Assembly (NCBI GenBank): GCA_041821265.1
Contig: JBGUEQ010000023.1
Location: 1 to 64,000 of the forward strand
Origin: Lachnotalea sp041821265
Lineage (GTDB): Bacteria > Bacillota > Clostridia > Lachnospirales > Lachnospiraceae
Length of the DNA stretch: 64,000 bases
Direction: 5' to 3'
Position numbers and translations under genes: made by a program. Positions 44,077 through 52,439 of the stretch are shown piece after piece. The notes beneath the pieces were generated by a model. It was not told the DNA's origin, did no database searches, and saw only the letters and a list, made by a program, of their open reading frames with translations. The number at the start of each line of letters is the position of its first letter. The first letter of the stretch is position 1.

Positions 44077-44214
44077 AAAGTGTCTGCTCACAGATACTCT
44101 TGTGCTTACGTGGGCGGCGTAGTAAAACACGTTCTATCCGCGTGGTGTTGTGCATTCTGGCATTTAGTGTCTTTTCTTTAATAGAGAAGTTCGTAGAACT
44201 TTTTTATTAATGAA
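44077..44214 (-). repeat. Repeat family B, full copy 3
   Basis: Read on the minus strand: hairpin AAGTTCTACGAACTT with AATA flanks, TGCCAGAATGCACAACACC, ACGCGGATAGAACGTG, TTTTACTACGC, and GTGAGCAGACAC. Order and sequence match copy 1 at 22268-22416. Overlaps no gene. Confidence 0.7.
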
Positions 44215-44263
44215 CAATAGTACTGTTTCAAAGCGTTTCAAAGCAATAAATGAGGAGAATTGA

Positions 44264-44869
44264 ATGAATAATATAATTTTAGCATCTGCGTCACCAAGAC
44301 GTAAAGAATTACTAGAGCAAATCAATGTAAAATTCACAGTAAAACCAAGTACTTGTGAAGAAATCATTACAGAGGAGGACCCGGCGAAGGTAGTAGTTTC
44401 CTTGTCTCATCAAAAAGCAGTTGATATCGCGCAAAATGAAAGTGCTGCTCTTGTTATTGGTTCGGATACGGTTGTATCGATCGATAACCATATTCTTGGT
44501 AAACCTAAGAATAAAGAAGATGCTTTTAGAATGCTTAAGCTACTTCAAGGAAAGACACATCAAGTTTATACGGGAGTTACAGTAATTAATTCTCACGGTG
44601 ATAAAATCGAAATGTATTCCTTTTATTCAACTACAGATGTTAGCTTTTATGAGATGACAGACGAACAAATTTATACTTATATAGATAGTGGTGAGCCGAT
44701 GGATAAGGCTGGTGCCTATGGCATTCAAGGTAAATCAGCCATCTACATTAAAGAAATTTATGGTGATTACAATACGGTTGTAGGACTACCTGTGGCTATG
44801 CTATACCAGACATTATTAGCAAGAGGTATTGATCTTTTGGAAAAGCAGGAGGGCTTACACAATGTATAA
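44264..44869 (+). CDS. maf: Maf nucleotide pyrophosphatase
   Basis: 201 aa, RBS TGAGGAGAA. ILASASPRRKELLEQ and GSDTVVSIDNHILGKP are the Maf signatures; GEPMDKAGAYGIQGKSA completes the active site. It hydrolyses dTTP/UTP or modified NTPs, a house-cleaning enzyme. Its last 8 nt overlap the start of the next HAD gene. Confidence 0.95.
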   Translation: MNNIILASASPRRKELLEQINVKFTVKPSTCEEIITEEDPAKVVVSLSHQKAVDIAQNESAALVIGSDTVVSIDNHILGKPKNKEDAFRMLKLLQGKTHQVYTGVTVINSHGDKIEMYSFYSTTDVSFYEMTDEQIYTYIDSGEPMDKAGAYGIQGKSAIYIKEIYGDYNTVVGLPVAMLYQTLLARGIDLLEKQEGLHNV

Positions 44870-45521
44870 AGCATGTATTTTTGATTTGGATGGAACACTT
44901 ACGGATTCAGTTGAATCTATTGCATATTCAGCAAATCGTGCACTGCAGGAATGTGGTTTTAGACCTAATCCGATAGAATCGTATAAGCTGTTTGCTGGCG
45001 ATGGCGCGGCCATGATGTTAGAGCGAAGTCTGATTGCTGCAGGTGATACAAATTTAAAATATTTAGAACAAGTAAAGCTAAAATATAAAGAATTTTTTAT
45101 AAAAGATTGTTTGTATCAAGTGAAACCATATGATGGAATTGTAACTTTACTAAAAGAATTAAAAGAGAAAAACTTTAAAATCGCAGTTCTTTCTAATAAA
45201 CCGCATGATAGAGCGGTAGATGTAGTTCAAACGATATTTGGAGCTGATTATTTTGATATTATTTTAGGACAGACAAAACATATTAAAAGAAAACCAAGCC
45301 CCGATGGAGCATTAATTATTGCAGATGAACTAGGGTTGCTAACAAGTGAATGTATTTACATTGGAGATACCGATACCGATATGATCACGGGAAAATCTGC
45401 CAATATGTTTACCGTTGGTGTAACATGGGGATTTCGAGATCGCCATGAATTAAAAGAAAATAATGCTGATTACATAATAGATTCACCGTTGCAATTATTG
45501 GAAATAGAGGAAGTAGAATGA
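44862..45521 (+). CDS. HAD phosphatase, phosphoglycolate-phosphatase-like
   Basis: 219 aa from ATG 44862, overlapping the maf stop by 8 nt. DLDGTLTDSVES, VLSNKPHD and YIGDTDTDM give motifs I, II and IV; the cap is the small helical Gph/PGMB type. GKSANMFTVGVTWGFR is typical of Gph-like enzymes. RBS GCAGGAGGG. Coupled to maf and the next HAD gene. Confidence 0.9.
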   Translation: MYKACIFDLDGTLTDSVESIAYSANRALQECGFRPNPIESYKLFAGDGAAMMLERSLIAAGDTNLKYLEQVKLKYKEFFIKDCLYQVKPYDGIVTLLKELKEKNFKIAVLSNKPHDRAVDVVQTIFGADYFDIILGQTKHIKRKPSPDGALIIADELGLLTSECIYIGDTDTDMITGKSANMFTVGVTWGFRDRHELKENNADYIIDSPLQLLEIEEVE

Positions 45522-46303
45522 TTAAATTAATCGCAAGCGATTTGGATGGTACATTGCTGCAAAACAATGCCCAAGAGCTTAGTGAACAAATAGTACCATA
45601 TATTCAAAGATTAAAAGAAATGGGAATTCTATTTGTTGCTGCTAGCGGAAGACAGTATGCAAATCTTCAAAGGTTATTTGGGCCAGTGAAAGATGATATT
45701 GCTTATGTTTGTGAGAATGGGGCCTTGGTGATTTATCAAGGACATATTATTCATAAAACAGTGATAGATAAAGACATAGGTGAAGAGATACTTGTGGACA
45801 TTCGTCAAAGAACAGGGTGTGAAATATTACTATCAGGTATGAACACATCTTATTTAGAGCCAAAGTCAAATGAATACGCCCACAGAATGCAAAATATTGT
45901 AAAAAATAATGTAACAATTGTAAAAGATATTTTAAATGTAACAGAGAACTACTTAAAAATTTCAGTATATGAGCGAGAAGGTATTCACAATTCCGAAGAA
46001 TATTTCAGAGATAAATGGGGTGATCGAGTTACGGTAGTTACATCTGGAACTGAGTGGCTAGATATGATTTCGCTTCATACTAATAAGGGAAACGCACTGA
46101 AGATATTGCAACAGAAATTTAACATTACGCCAGATCAGACAATGGCATTTGGCGACAATTATAACGATGTAGAAATGCTTGCAGATGCTAGTTACAATTA
46201 TGCTATAAATAGTGGAAAACAAGATATTATTAATCTATGTAAGTTCGCTACCGACAGGGTAGAACCTATTTTAGAGAAAGTAATTAATGGTAAAATACAA
46301 TAG
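45518..46303 (+). CDS. Cof-type HAD phosphatase
   Basis: 261 aa, ATGA overlap with the previous stop. IASDLDGTLLQNNAQE, FVAASGRQYANL and AFGDNYNDVEML mark HAD motifs. It shares length and order with the next gene, including FVAASGRQY and GTEWLD/GAEWLD, so the two are tandem paralogues. Confidence 0.9.
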   Translation: MIKLIASDLDGTLLQNNAQELSEQIVPYIQRLKEMGILFVAASGRQYANLQRLFGPVKDDIAYVCENGALVIYQGHIIHKTVIDKDIGEEILVDIRQRTGCEILLSGMNTSYLEPKSNEYAHRMQNIVKNNVTIVKDILNVTENYLKISVYEREGIHNSEEYFRDKWGDRVTVVTSGTEWLDMISLHTNKGNALKILQQKFNITPDQTMAFGDNYNDVEMLADASYNYAINSGKQDIINLCKFATDRVEPILEKVINGKIQ

Positions 46304-46361
46304 TTACATGATTCTTATTAACTAGTTTACACATAGGAATATTGTGGCAGTGGAGGAAAAT

Positions 46362-47156
46362 ATGATAAAATTAATTGCAACTGATATTGATGGAACACTT
46401 GTAAAAGATGGATCAGCTGATATAAATCCAGAAATCTTTGAAGTAGTTACTCAGTTGAAGAAAAAAGGAATCGTGTTTGTAGCTGCTAGTGGTAGACAAT
46501 ACCCAAGTATTAGAAGATTATTTGATTCCATTCATAGGGAAATGATTTTTATAGCTGAAAATGGTGCATATATTATATGTCGTGGAGTTGAAATGTTTAA
46601 ATCAACAATGGATAAAGAAATTGCAAAAAGCTTGATTTATGAAGCAAGAAATTTGAAAGATCAAAATGTTCTTCTTACGGTATCTACTCCAGAATGTATG
46701 TATATTGAAACAGAGGATGCAGATTTTCAAGACTTGTTAATCAATGGTTATCATAATACAATCAAGCAAGTTGATGATATACTAGAAGAAGATTTGGATA
46801 TTATTAAAATTGCATTATATAAAAAAGATGGTATTCAAACTGTTGCAGAAGAACAATTAATTAATAAATGGAAAGATAATCTGAAAGTAGTTATGGCAGG
46901 TGCAGAATGGCTTGATTTTATGGATAGCAAGGTTGATAAAGGGCATGCTATAGCAACAATACAAAAAGCTTTATCCATTCAAATAGATGAAACAATGGCG
47001 TTTGGTGATAATTTTAATGATTTAGGTATGTTGGCACATGCAGGCGAAAGCTATGCAGTAGCAACAGCACGTGATGAAGTGAAAGCAGCTGCTAAACATA
47101 TTGCGGGTTCCTATTTGGAAGATGGGGTTATGACAGAAATGAAAAAACTTTTGTAA
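46362..47156 (+). CDS. Cof-type HAD phosphatase, tandem paralogue
   Basis: 264 aa from ATG 46362 (RBS TGGAGGAAA); the upstream in-frame ATG at 46344 lacks an RBS. IATDIDGTLVKD, FVAASGRQYPS and AFGDNFNDLGML. Clear paralogue of the preceding gene. Its stop TAA (47154-47156) is supplied by the first bases of MITE copy 4; without the MITE, the reading frame would end with the same Leu-stop. Confidence 0.9.
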   Translation: MIKLIATDIDGTLVKDGSADINPEIFEVVTQLKKKGIVFVAASGRQYPSIRRLFDSIHREMIFIAENGAYIICRGVEMFKSTMDKEIAKSLIYEARNLKDQNVLLTVSTPECMYIETEDADFQDLLINGYHNTIKQVDDILEEDLDIIKIALYKKDGIQTVAEEQLINKWKDNLKVVMAGAEWLDFMDSKVDKGHAIATIQKALSIQIDETMAFGDNFNDLGMLAHAGESYAVATARDEVKAAAKHIAGSYLEDGVMTEMKKLL

Positions 47157-47284
47157 CTATTCAGAACCCATAGAGCACGAGGTGTTTTGTGTAGCAACAT
47201 CCGAGTTTTATATTGCCAAAATACAATATTATTGCATTTTGTGTGCATTGCGTAGCGGTAACTATGAAGATACTGAATAGTTAC
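47153..47284 (-). mobile_element. MITE family A, copy 4, inserted at a stop codon
   Basis: 132 bp. Ends GTAACTATTCAGAACC (47153-47168) and GATACTGAATAGTTAC (47269-47284), and AAACTTTT directly outside each (47145-47152 and 47285-47292), an exact 8-bp duplication. Same orientation as copy 3 (right end carries the GCGGTAACTATGAAG block). Confidence 0.92.
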
Positions 47285-47312
47285 AAACTTTTATAATAGA
47301 AGGAGAAATATT

Positions 47313-47576
47313 ATGTCTAATTATGATGAGGAATGTTTAAAAACATTTTTACAAAAGCAAACACAGCTTTTAAAAGAACCAGTAGCAGAAACGCTAGAAG
47401 AAGCAGATGAATTTTTAGAGGATTGTCTTGCTATTGTGTTAAATTCACCGAAAGAAATCAAAGAATATTGGGACGAAAATGGTGTTGATGTACAAGGAAT
47501 GTCACTTCAAGATATTGAAGAATCATTAGAAGTATTTAAATTGCCAAGTGGTAAATATTTGGTTGTTGAAGCTTAA
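47313..47576 (+). CDS. Small acidic protein of unknown function
   Basis: 87 aa, RBS GAAGGAGA. No motif recognised. Very acidic and helical with ETLEEADEFLEDC in the middle and a C-terminal LPSGKYLVVEA. No signal or membrane part. 5 bp before the NusG-II-like gene, so co-transcribed. Confidence 0.7.
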   Translation: MSNYDEECLKTFLQKQTQLLKEPVAETLEEADEFLEDCLAIVLNSPKEIKEYWDENGVDVQGMSLQDIEESLEVFKLPSGKYLVVEA

Positions 47577-47581
47577 TCTTT

Positions 47582-47944
47582 ATGAAGAAAAATGATGGAA
47601 TATTAATAGGAGTTTTCTTGTTAATTGGAATAATTTGTATAATAGGAATTAATTTAATGAATCATTCGGGTGCAAGTGTTATTGTAACTGTTGATGGTAA
47701 AGAATATGGGACATATTCCTTGGCAGAAGATGCTACCATTGCTATCATTAGTGATTATGGAAGCAACCGATTAGTAATTCAGAACAATACAGCAACCGTT
47801 ACTGATGCATCATGTCCGGATAAAATATGCGTTCATGAGAAATCAATTAATAAAACAGGGGAAACAATTGTGTGTTTACCGAACAAAATGGTAGTTACCG
47901 TAATAAATGGTGAAGAAAATGAGCTAGATGCAGTGACACAATAA
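47582..47944 (+). CDS. NusG domain II-containing membrane-anchored protein
   Basis: 120 aa. An N-terminal membrane helix (about 7-25) is followed by a NusG_II-type beta domain: VTVDGKEYGTYSL, TVTDASCPDKICVHEKSI, GETIVCLPNKMVVTV. The CPD..C..H segment is the family's signature and fits redox or metal binding. Found in many Firmicutes, often near ApbE/Rnf or heptaprenyl genes; role unknown. Confidence 0.85.
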   Translation: MKKNDGILIGVFLLIGIICIIGINLMNHSGASVIVTVDGKEYGTYSLAEDATIAIISDYGSNRLVIQNNTATVTDASCPDKICVHEKSINKTGETIVCLPNKMVVTVINGEENELDAVTQ

Positions 47945-47950
47945 AAATAA

Positions 47951-47990
47951 AAGGCACTACGTGCCAAGATGCACACCACGCAATCTATGT
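47951..47990 (+). repeat. Repeat family B fragment
   Basis: GGCACTACGTGCC (47953-47965, a palindrome) followed by AAGATGCACACCACGC matches the block at 22321-22345 in copy 1. It lies between the NusG-II gene and ruvA. Confidence 0.55.
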
Positions 47991-48019
47991 GTGACGTCGT
48001 ACCAATGGAGGGGAATAAA

Positions 48020-48637
48020 ATGATATCGTACATTAAAGGTGAAGTGGTCGAAATAGAAGATGAGTTACTAGTTATTGAGGCTAGTAATATTGGCTATAAT
48101 ATTAAAATATCAAGTCAGACTGCCTCAAACCTTCCAAGTATCGGGAAAGACGTTAAGATATATACGTATATGCATATAAGAGAAGATGCCATGAATCTAT
48201 TTGGTTTTATTACCAAAGATGATTTGAATATGTTTAAATTACTAATAGGTGTATCGGGTATTGGACCCAAAGGCGCATTAGGAGTACAATCGGCTCTTAC
48301 GGCAGATGATATAAGATTTGCTGTATTATCAGATGATGTGAAAACAATATCGAAAGCTCCTGGTGTTGGAGCAAAAACAGCTCAAAGGCTTATCATGGAG
48401 CTCAAAGATAAACTTAAATTAGAAGATGCTTTTGAACAAAGAATTGAAAATAATCAAGTAGCGTCACACAATGATAACAACAAAAATGAAGCGAAGAATG
48501 AGGCAATTTTGGCACTTACGGCACTGGGATATTCTAATTCAGAAGCATTAAAAGCAGTGAAAGAAGTAGGTGACACACAAGATTTAGATTCAGAATCAAT
48601 ATTAAAAGCAGCACTCAAAAAAATAACTTCTTTATAA
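48020..48637 (+). CDS. ruvA: Holliday junction helicase subunit RuvA
   Basis: 205 aa from ATG 48020 (RBS GGAGGGGA); the 17 codons before it would be inside repeat B. MISYIKGEVVEIEDE N-terminal OB domain, GVSGIGPKGALGVQSAL and APGVGAKTAQRLIMELKDK tandem HhH, and a C-terminal RuvB-binding three-helix domain. Binds four-way junctions. Adjacent to ruvB. Confidence 0.96.
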   Translation: MISYIKGEVVEIEDELLVIEASNIGYNIKISSQTASNLPSIGKDVKIYTYMHIREDAMNLFGFITKDDLNMFKLLIGVSGIGPKGALGVQSALTADDIRFAVLSDDVKTISKAPGVGAKTAQRLIMELKDKLKLEDAFEQRIENNQVASHNDNNKNEAKNEAILALTALGYSNSEALKAVKEVGDTQDLDSESILKAALKKITSL

Positions 48638-48660
48638 CAAACAAAGGATTGATGTAACCT

Positions 48661-49656
48661 ATGGGAAAACGAATTATTACAACTGAATTAACTGAAGATG
48701 ATATTAAAATTGAAAGTAATTTGCGTCCCCTAACTTTAGATGAATACATTGGGCAGCAAAAAGCAAAAGATAACTTGAAAATTTACATTGAAGCGGCAAA
48801 GCAACGTAGTGAAGCATTAGATCATGTTCTGTTTTATGGGCCGCCAGGATTAGGCAAAACAACACTTGCAGGTATTATTGCAAATGAAATGAAGGTGAAT
48901 ATGAAAGTTACATCAGGACCGGCCATAGAAAAACCTGGTGAAATGGCGGCAATACTGAATAATCTTCAAGAAGGTGATTTGCTTTTTGTTGACGAAATAC
49001 ATCGATTAAATAGACAAGTAGAAGAAGTACTATATCCAGCGATGGAAGATTATGCAATTGACATTATAATTGGAAAAGGGGCATCTGCTCGTTCTATTCG
49101 ACTTGACCTTCCTAAATTTACGTTAGTAGGTGCGACTACAAGGGCTGGGTTACTATCTGCTCCCTTAAGAGATCGGTTTGGAGTAGTACATAGGCTTGAA
49201 TTTTATAACACAGAAGAACTAACACAGATTATCATACGTTCGGCTAAAGTACTTGATGTTATTATAGACAATAAGGGTGCTATTGAATTAGCAAGGCGCT
49301 CTCGAGGTACACCAAGATTGGCGAATAGACTGTTAAAACGTGTTAGAGATTTTGCTCAGGTAAAATATGATGGAATTATTACAGAAGAAGTTGCTAAATT
49401 TGCACTTGATTTATTAGATGTGGACAAGTATGGTTTAGATCACATCGATCGAATGATACTAACGACAATGATACAAAAATTTAGAGGAGGTCCAGTAGGA
49501 CTTGATACATTAGCAGCTGCAATAGGGGAAGATGCAGGTACTATTGAGGATGTATATGAACCATTTTTGATTAAAAATGGGTTCCTTAATCGTACACCAA
49601 GAGGACGCGTTGTTACGGAGTTTGCGTATCATCATTTAGGCCTTGGGCAAAGCTAA
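48661..49656 (+). CDS. ruvB: Holliday junction helicase subunit RuvB
   Basis: 331 aa. LRPLTLDEYIGQQKAKDNL, Walker A GPPGLGKTT near residue 61, Walker B DEIHRL, sensor-1 GATTRAG and winged-helix GFLNRTPRGRV. Motor for branch migration with RuvA. Starts 23 nt after ruvA. Confidence 0.97.
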   Translation: MGKRIITTELTEDDIKIESNLRPLTLDEYIGQQKAKDNLKIYIEAAKQRSEALDHVLFYGPPGLGKTTLAGIIANEMKVNMKVTSGPAIEKPGEMAAILNNLQEGDLLFVDEIHRLNRQVEEVLYPAMEDYAIDIIIGKGASARSIRLDLPKFTLVGATTRAGLLSAPLRDRFGVVHRLEFYNTEELTQIIIRSAKVLDVIIDNKGAIELARRSRGTPRLANRLLKRVRDFAQVKYDGIITEEVAKFALDLLDVDKYGLDHIDRMILTTMIQKFRGGPVGLDTLAAAIGEDAGTIEDVYEPFLIKNGFLNRTPRGRVVTEFAYHHLGLGQS

Positions 49657-49774
49657 CCAATTGTTGATTATTATTTATATATCGATTATAATAAGTGAAA
49701 TAAATGAAATATAGTGGTAAATCAAAGAATATATTAGGTGGATATTTTTAATTTTGGGAAATGGGGATGTATTT

Positions 49775-50197
49775 ATGGCAGTTAAGAATAATATTGATGT
49801 TATTATAGGTGGCAAAGTATTGACACTGAGTGGATATGAAAGTGAAGCTTATTTACAGCAGGTTGGTTCTTATATCAATCATAAAATTGCAGAAGTAACA
49901 CTGTCAGAAGGGTTTAAGCACCTTACACTTGATATACAAAATAAATATATTGAACTAAATATTGCAGATGATTACTTTAAGGCGAAGAAACAAGCAGAAT
50001 TGTTTGAGAGTGAATTGGATTTGAAGGATAAGGAAATGTATGATTTGAAGCATGACCTGATTAATGAAAAATTAAAAAGAGAAGAAATTGAAAATAAGAT
50101 TGATTTTTTTAAGAATGAAATAAATGAGTTGCAAAAGACAGTTGTTAAATTGGAAACAAAATTAAAAGATAATTCAAATAGTCAAAAAAATAAATAA
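49775..50197 (+). CDS. zapA: Cell division protein ZapA
   Basis: 140 aa from ATG 49775 (RBS GGGGATG). N-terminal VIIGGKVLTLSGYESEAYLQ matches ZapA, and the C-terminal half is a long coiled coil. It bundles FtsZ. It precedes a U32 gene as in many Firmicutes (zapA-U32 pair). Confidence 0.88.
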   Translation: MAVKNNIDVIIGGKVLTLSGYESEAYLQQVGSYINHKIAEVTLSEGFKHLTLDIQNKYIELNIADDYFKAKKQAELFESELDLKDKEMYDLKHDLINEKLKREEIENKIDFFKNEINELQKTVVKLETKLKDNSNSQKNK

Positions 50198-50205
50198 TAC
50201 TAAAA

Positions 50206-50232
50206 TGGCTGTTGCAAATAATGTAACAGCCA
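50206..50232 (+). terminator. Hairpin after zapA, possible weak terminator
   Basis: TGGCTGTT (50206-50213) pairs with AACAGCCA (50225-50232). The tail is ATTGTGTTT rather than a clean T-run, so attenuation before the U32 gene is more likely than full termination. Confidence 0.45.
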
Positions 50233-50253
50233 ATTGTGTTTGAGGAATATAAA

Positions 50254-52431
50254 ATGAATAATAAAAAAATAGAATTACTTGCACCAGCAGGATCTTTTGA
50301 AAGTATGAAAGCAGCGATAAATGCGGGTGCAGATGCAGTATATATTGGAGGCTCCATGTTTGGAGCTAGAGCATATGCAAACAATTTAGAAAAAGATTTG
50401 ATGCTTAATGCCATTGATTATGCTCATTTACATGGAAGAAGCCTTTATTTGACTGTGAATACATTATTAAAGAATGTTGAGTTAAACACCAGTCTATACG
50501 ATTATTTAAAATTATATTATGAACATGGACTTGACGCAGTTATTGTACAAGATATTGGTGTATTTCAATTTATTAAAACGAATTTTCCGGATTTGCCCAT
50601 TCATGCGAGTACACAGATGACCATTTGTGGTGTTGAAGGTGCAAAAATGCTAAAAGACTTGGGCACTACAAGAGTTGTAACAGCAAGAGAATTGTCTTTA
50701 AATGAAATAAGGGAAATACATGATAAGGTAGATGTTGAGATAGAAAGTTTTGTACATGGAGCACTATGCTATTGTTACTCAGGCCAATGTTTATTAAGTA
50801 GTTTTATTGGAGGTCGAAGTGGTAACAGGGGTAGATGTGCCCAACCTTGCAGAATGCCCTACAAGGTAATGAAGAACAATAAGCAAATCAATCAATCAAA
50901 TGAGACCTATATATTAAGCCCTAAAGACATGTGCACGATAGATATTATACCTGATATGTTGGAAGCAGGTATTGATTCATTTAAAATTGAAGGAAGAATG
51001 AAAAAGCCTGAATATGCTGCTGGAGTTGTACGACTCTATCGAAAATATATCGATTTATTTATTGCAAATGGTAGAAAAGGATATAAGGTACTTGAACAAG
51101 ATAAAAGGGAGTTAGAGGATATATTTAATCGATGTGGTTTCAACCAAGGGTACTACAATGAACAAAATGGTAGGGATATGATTACCCTTACGGAGCCAGC
51201 GAAAAGAGTACGAAATGAAGAACTTCATAAAGAATTATCTCAATATATTGATAAGGAACCAAAAGAAAAAATCAAAGGTTGTTTAGGTTTAACCAAAGGG
51301 TCTGCAGCAAAATTAAAAATTCAATTGGGTGAAGTTATTATAGAAACTTATGGGAATTTGGTTGAAGAAGCGATGAAGCAACCGATGGATGAAGAGCGAA
51401 TTCGTAAACAAATAAATAAGACAGGTAATACACCATTCGAATTTGAATCGATCGATATTATTATGGAAGATCATATTTTCATTCCAATTCAAAGTATTAA
51501 TGAGCTTCGAAGAAATGCGCTAGAGCAATTGCAAGATAAACTCCTTCAAGTATATCAAAGAGGTCTTTTGCAAACAAAACCTGAAATTACTGCGTTGAAA
51601 CCTAAGAAAATGGAACCCAAATCACTCAATACGATTAATGTTTATATTGAAAATGACAGTTATTTATATGAAATATTGAAATTTGATGAAATATATTCTA
51701 TCTATATTGATGCAAATGCAGTTAAAAAACCAATCAAAACTTATATTGATTTATGTCATAAAGCAAATAAAAAATTTATTTTAGTTATGCCACATATTTT
51801 TAGAAATTCACCTGCGACAGGTTTTCGTCAGGATAGTAATATGTTAGATCAGGATCTAGACGGTGTTGTTATAAAGAATTATGAAGAATTTGAATATTTA
51901 AAAGAACTAGATTTTAAGAAAGAGATTATTATTGACCATAATGTATATACTTTTAATGGGGTCTCTCGCGAATTTTGGGAGAATTTGCATATCGCTTATG
52001 ATACAGCTCCTTTAGAATTAAATTATAAAGAGCTTATGGATAGAGGTGTTAGAGAAAGTGAATTAATCGTATATGGTTACCTTCCTATGATGGTTACTGC
52101 TCAATGTATCCACAAAACGTTAGAAGGATGTAATAAAGCTAGCACAAAATTATATATTAAAGATAGAATTAACAAGCAATTTTTTGTACGAAACAATTGC
52201 AAATACTGCTATAATACAATTTACAATTGTCAACCGTTGGTTCTTCTAGACAATGAGAAAGAAATAAATTCTTTGGCACCTAGAAGTATACGTCTGAATT
52301 TCACAATAGAAGATGCAAAGGAGATTGCACCTATCGTGCAAAAATATATTGATTGTTTTATCTATCATAAACCAGTTCATAATACTTTAAGTGACTTTAC
52401 AAGAGGACATTTTAAAAGAGGGATAGAGTAG
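50254..52431 (+). CDS. U32-family protein (DUF3656-containing)
   Basis: 725 aa from ATG 50254 (RBS TGAGGAATA). IELLAPAGSFESMKAAINAGADAVYIGG split is the U32 start; VHGALCYCYSGQCLLSS and GNRGRCAQPCRMPY provide cysteines for a Fe-S cluster as in RlhA/UbiU. The long C-terminal half is the DUF3656-type extension. These proteins hydroxylate RNA or other substrates rather than being true collagenases. Proximity to zapA and ftsW is conserved in Clostridia. Confidence 0.9.
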   Translation: MNNKKIELLAPAGSFESMKAAINAGADAVYIGGSMFGARAYANNLEKDLMLNAIDYAHLHGRSLYLTVNTLLKNVELNTSLYDYLKLYYEHGLDAVIVQDIGVFQFIKTNFPDLPIHASTQMTICGVEGAKMLKDLGTTRVVTARELSLNEIREIHDKVDVEIESFVHGALCYCYSGQCLLSSFIGGRSGNRGRCAQPCRMPYKVMKNNKQINQSNETYILSPKDMCTIDIIPDMLEAGIDSFKIEGRMKKPEYAAGVVRLYRKYIDLFIANGRKGYKVLEQDKRELEDIFNRCGFNQGYYNEQNGRDMITLTEPAKRVRNEELHKELSQYIDKEPKEKIKGCLGLTKGSAAKLKIQLGEVIIETYGNLVEEAMKQPMDEERIRKQINKTGNTPFEFESIDIIMEDHIFIPIQSINELRRNALEQLQDKLLQVYQRGLLQTKPEITALKPKKMEPKSLNTINVYIENDSYLYEILKFDEIYSIYIDANAVKKPIKTYIDLCHKANKKFILVMPHIFRNSPATGFRQDSNMLDQDLDGVVIKNYEEFEYLKELDFKKEIIIDHNVYTFNGVSREFWENLHIAYDTAPLELNYKELMDRGVRESELIVYGYLPMMVTAQCIHKTLEGCNKASTKLYIKDRINKQFFVRNNCKYCYNTIYNCQPLVLLDNEKEINSLAPRSIRLNFTIEDAKEIAPIVQKYIDCFIYHKPVHNTLSDFTRGHFKRGIE

Positions 52432-52439
52432 GTGTTAAA

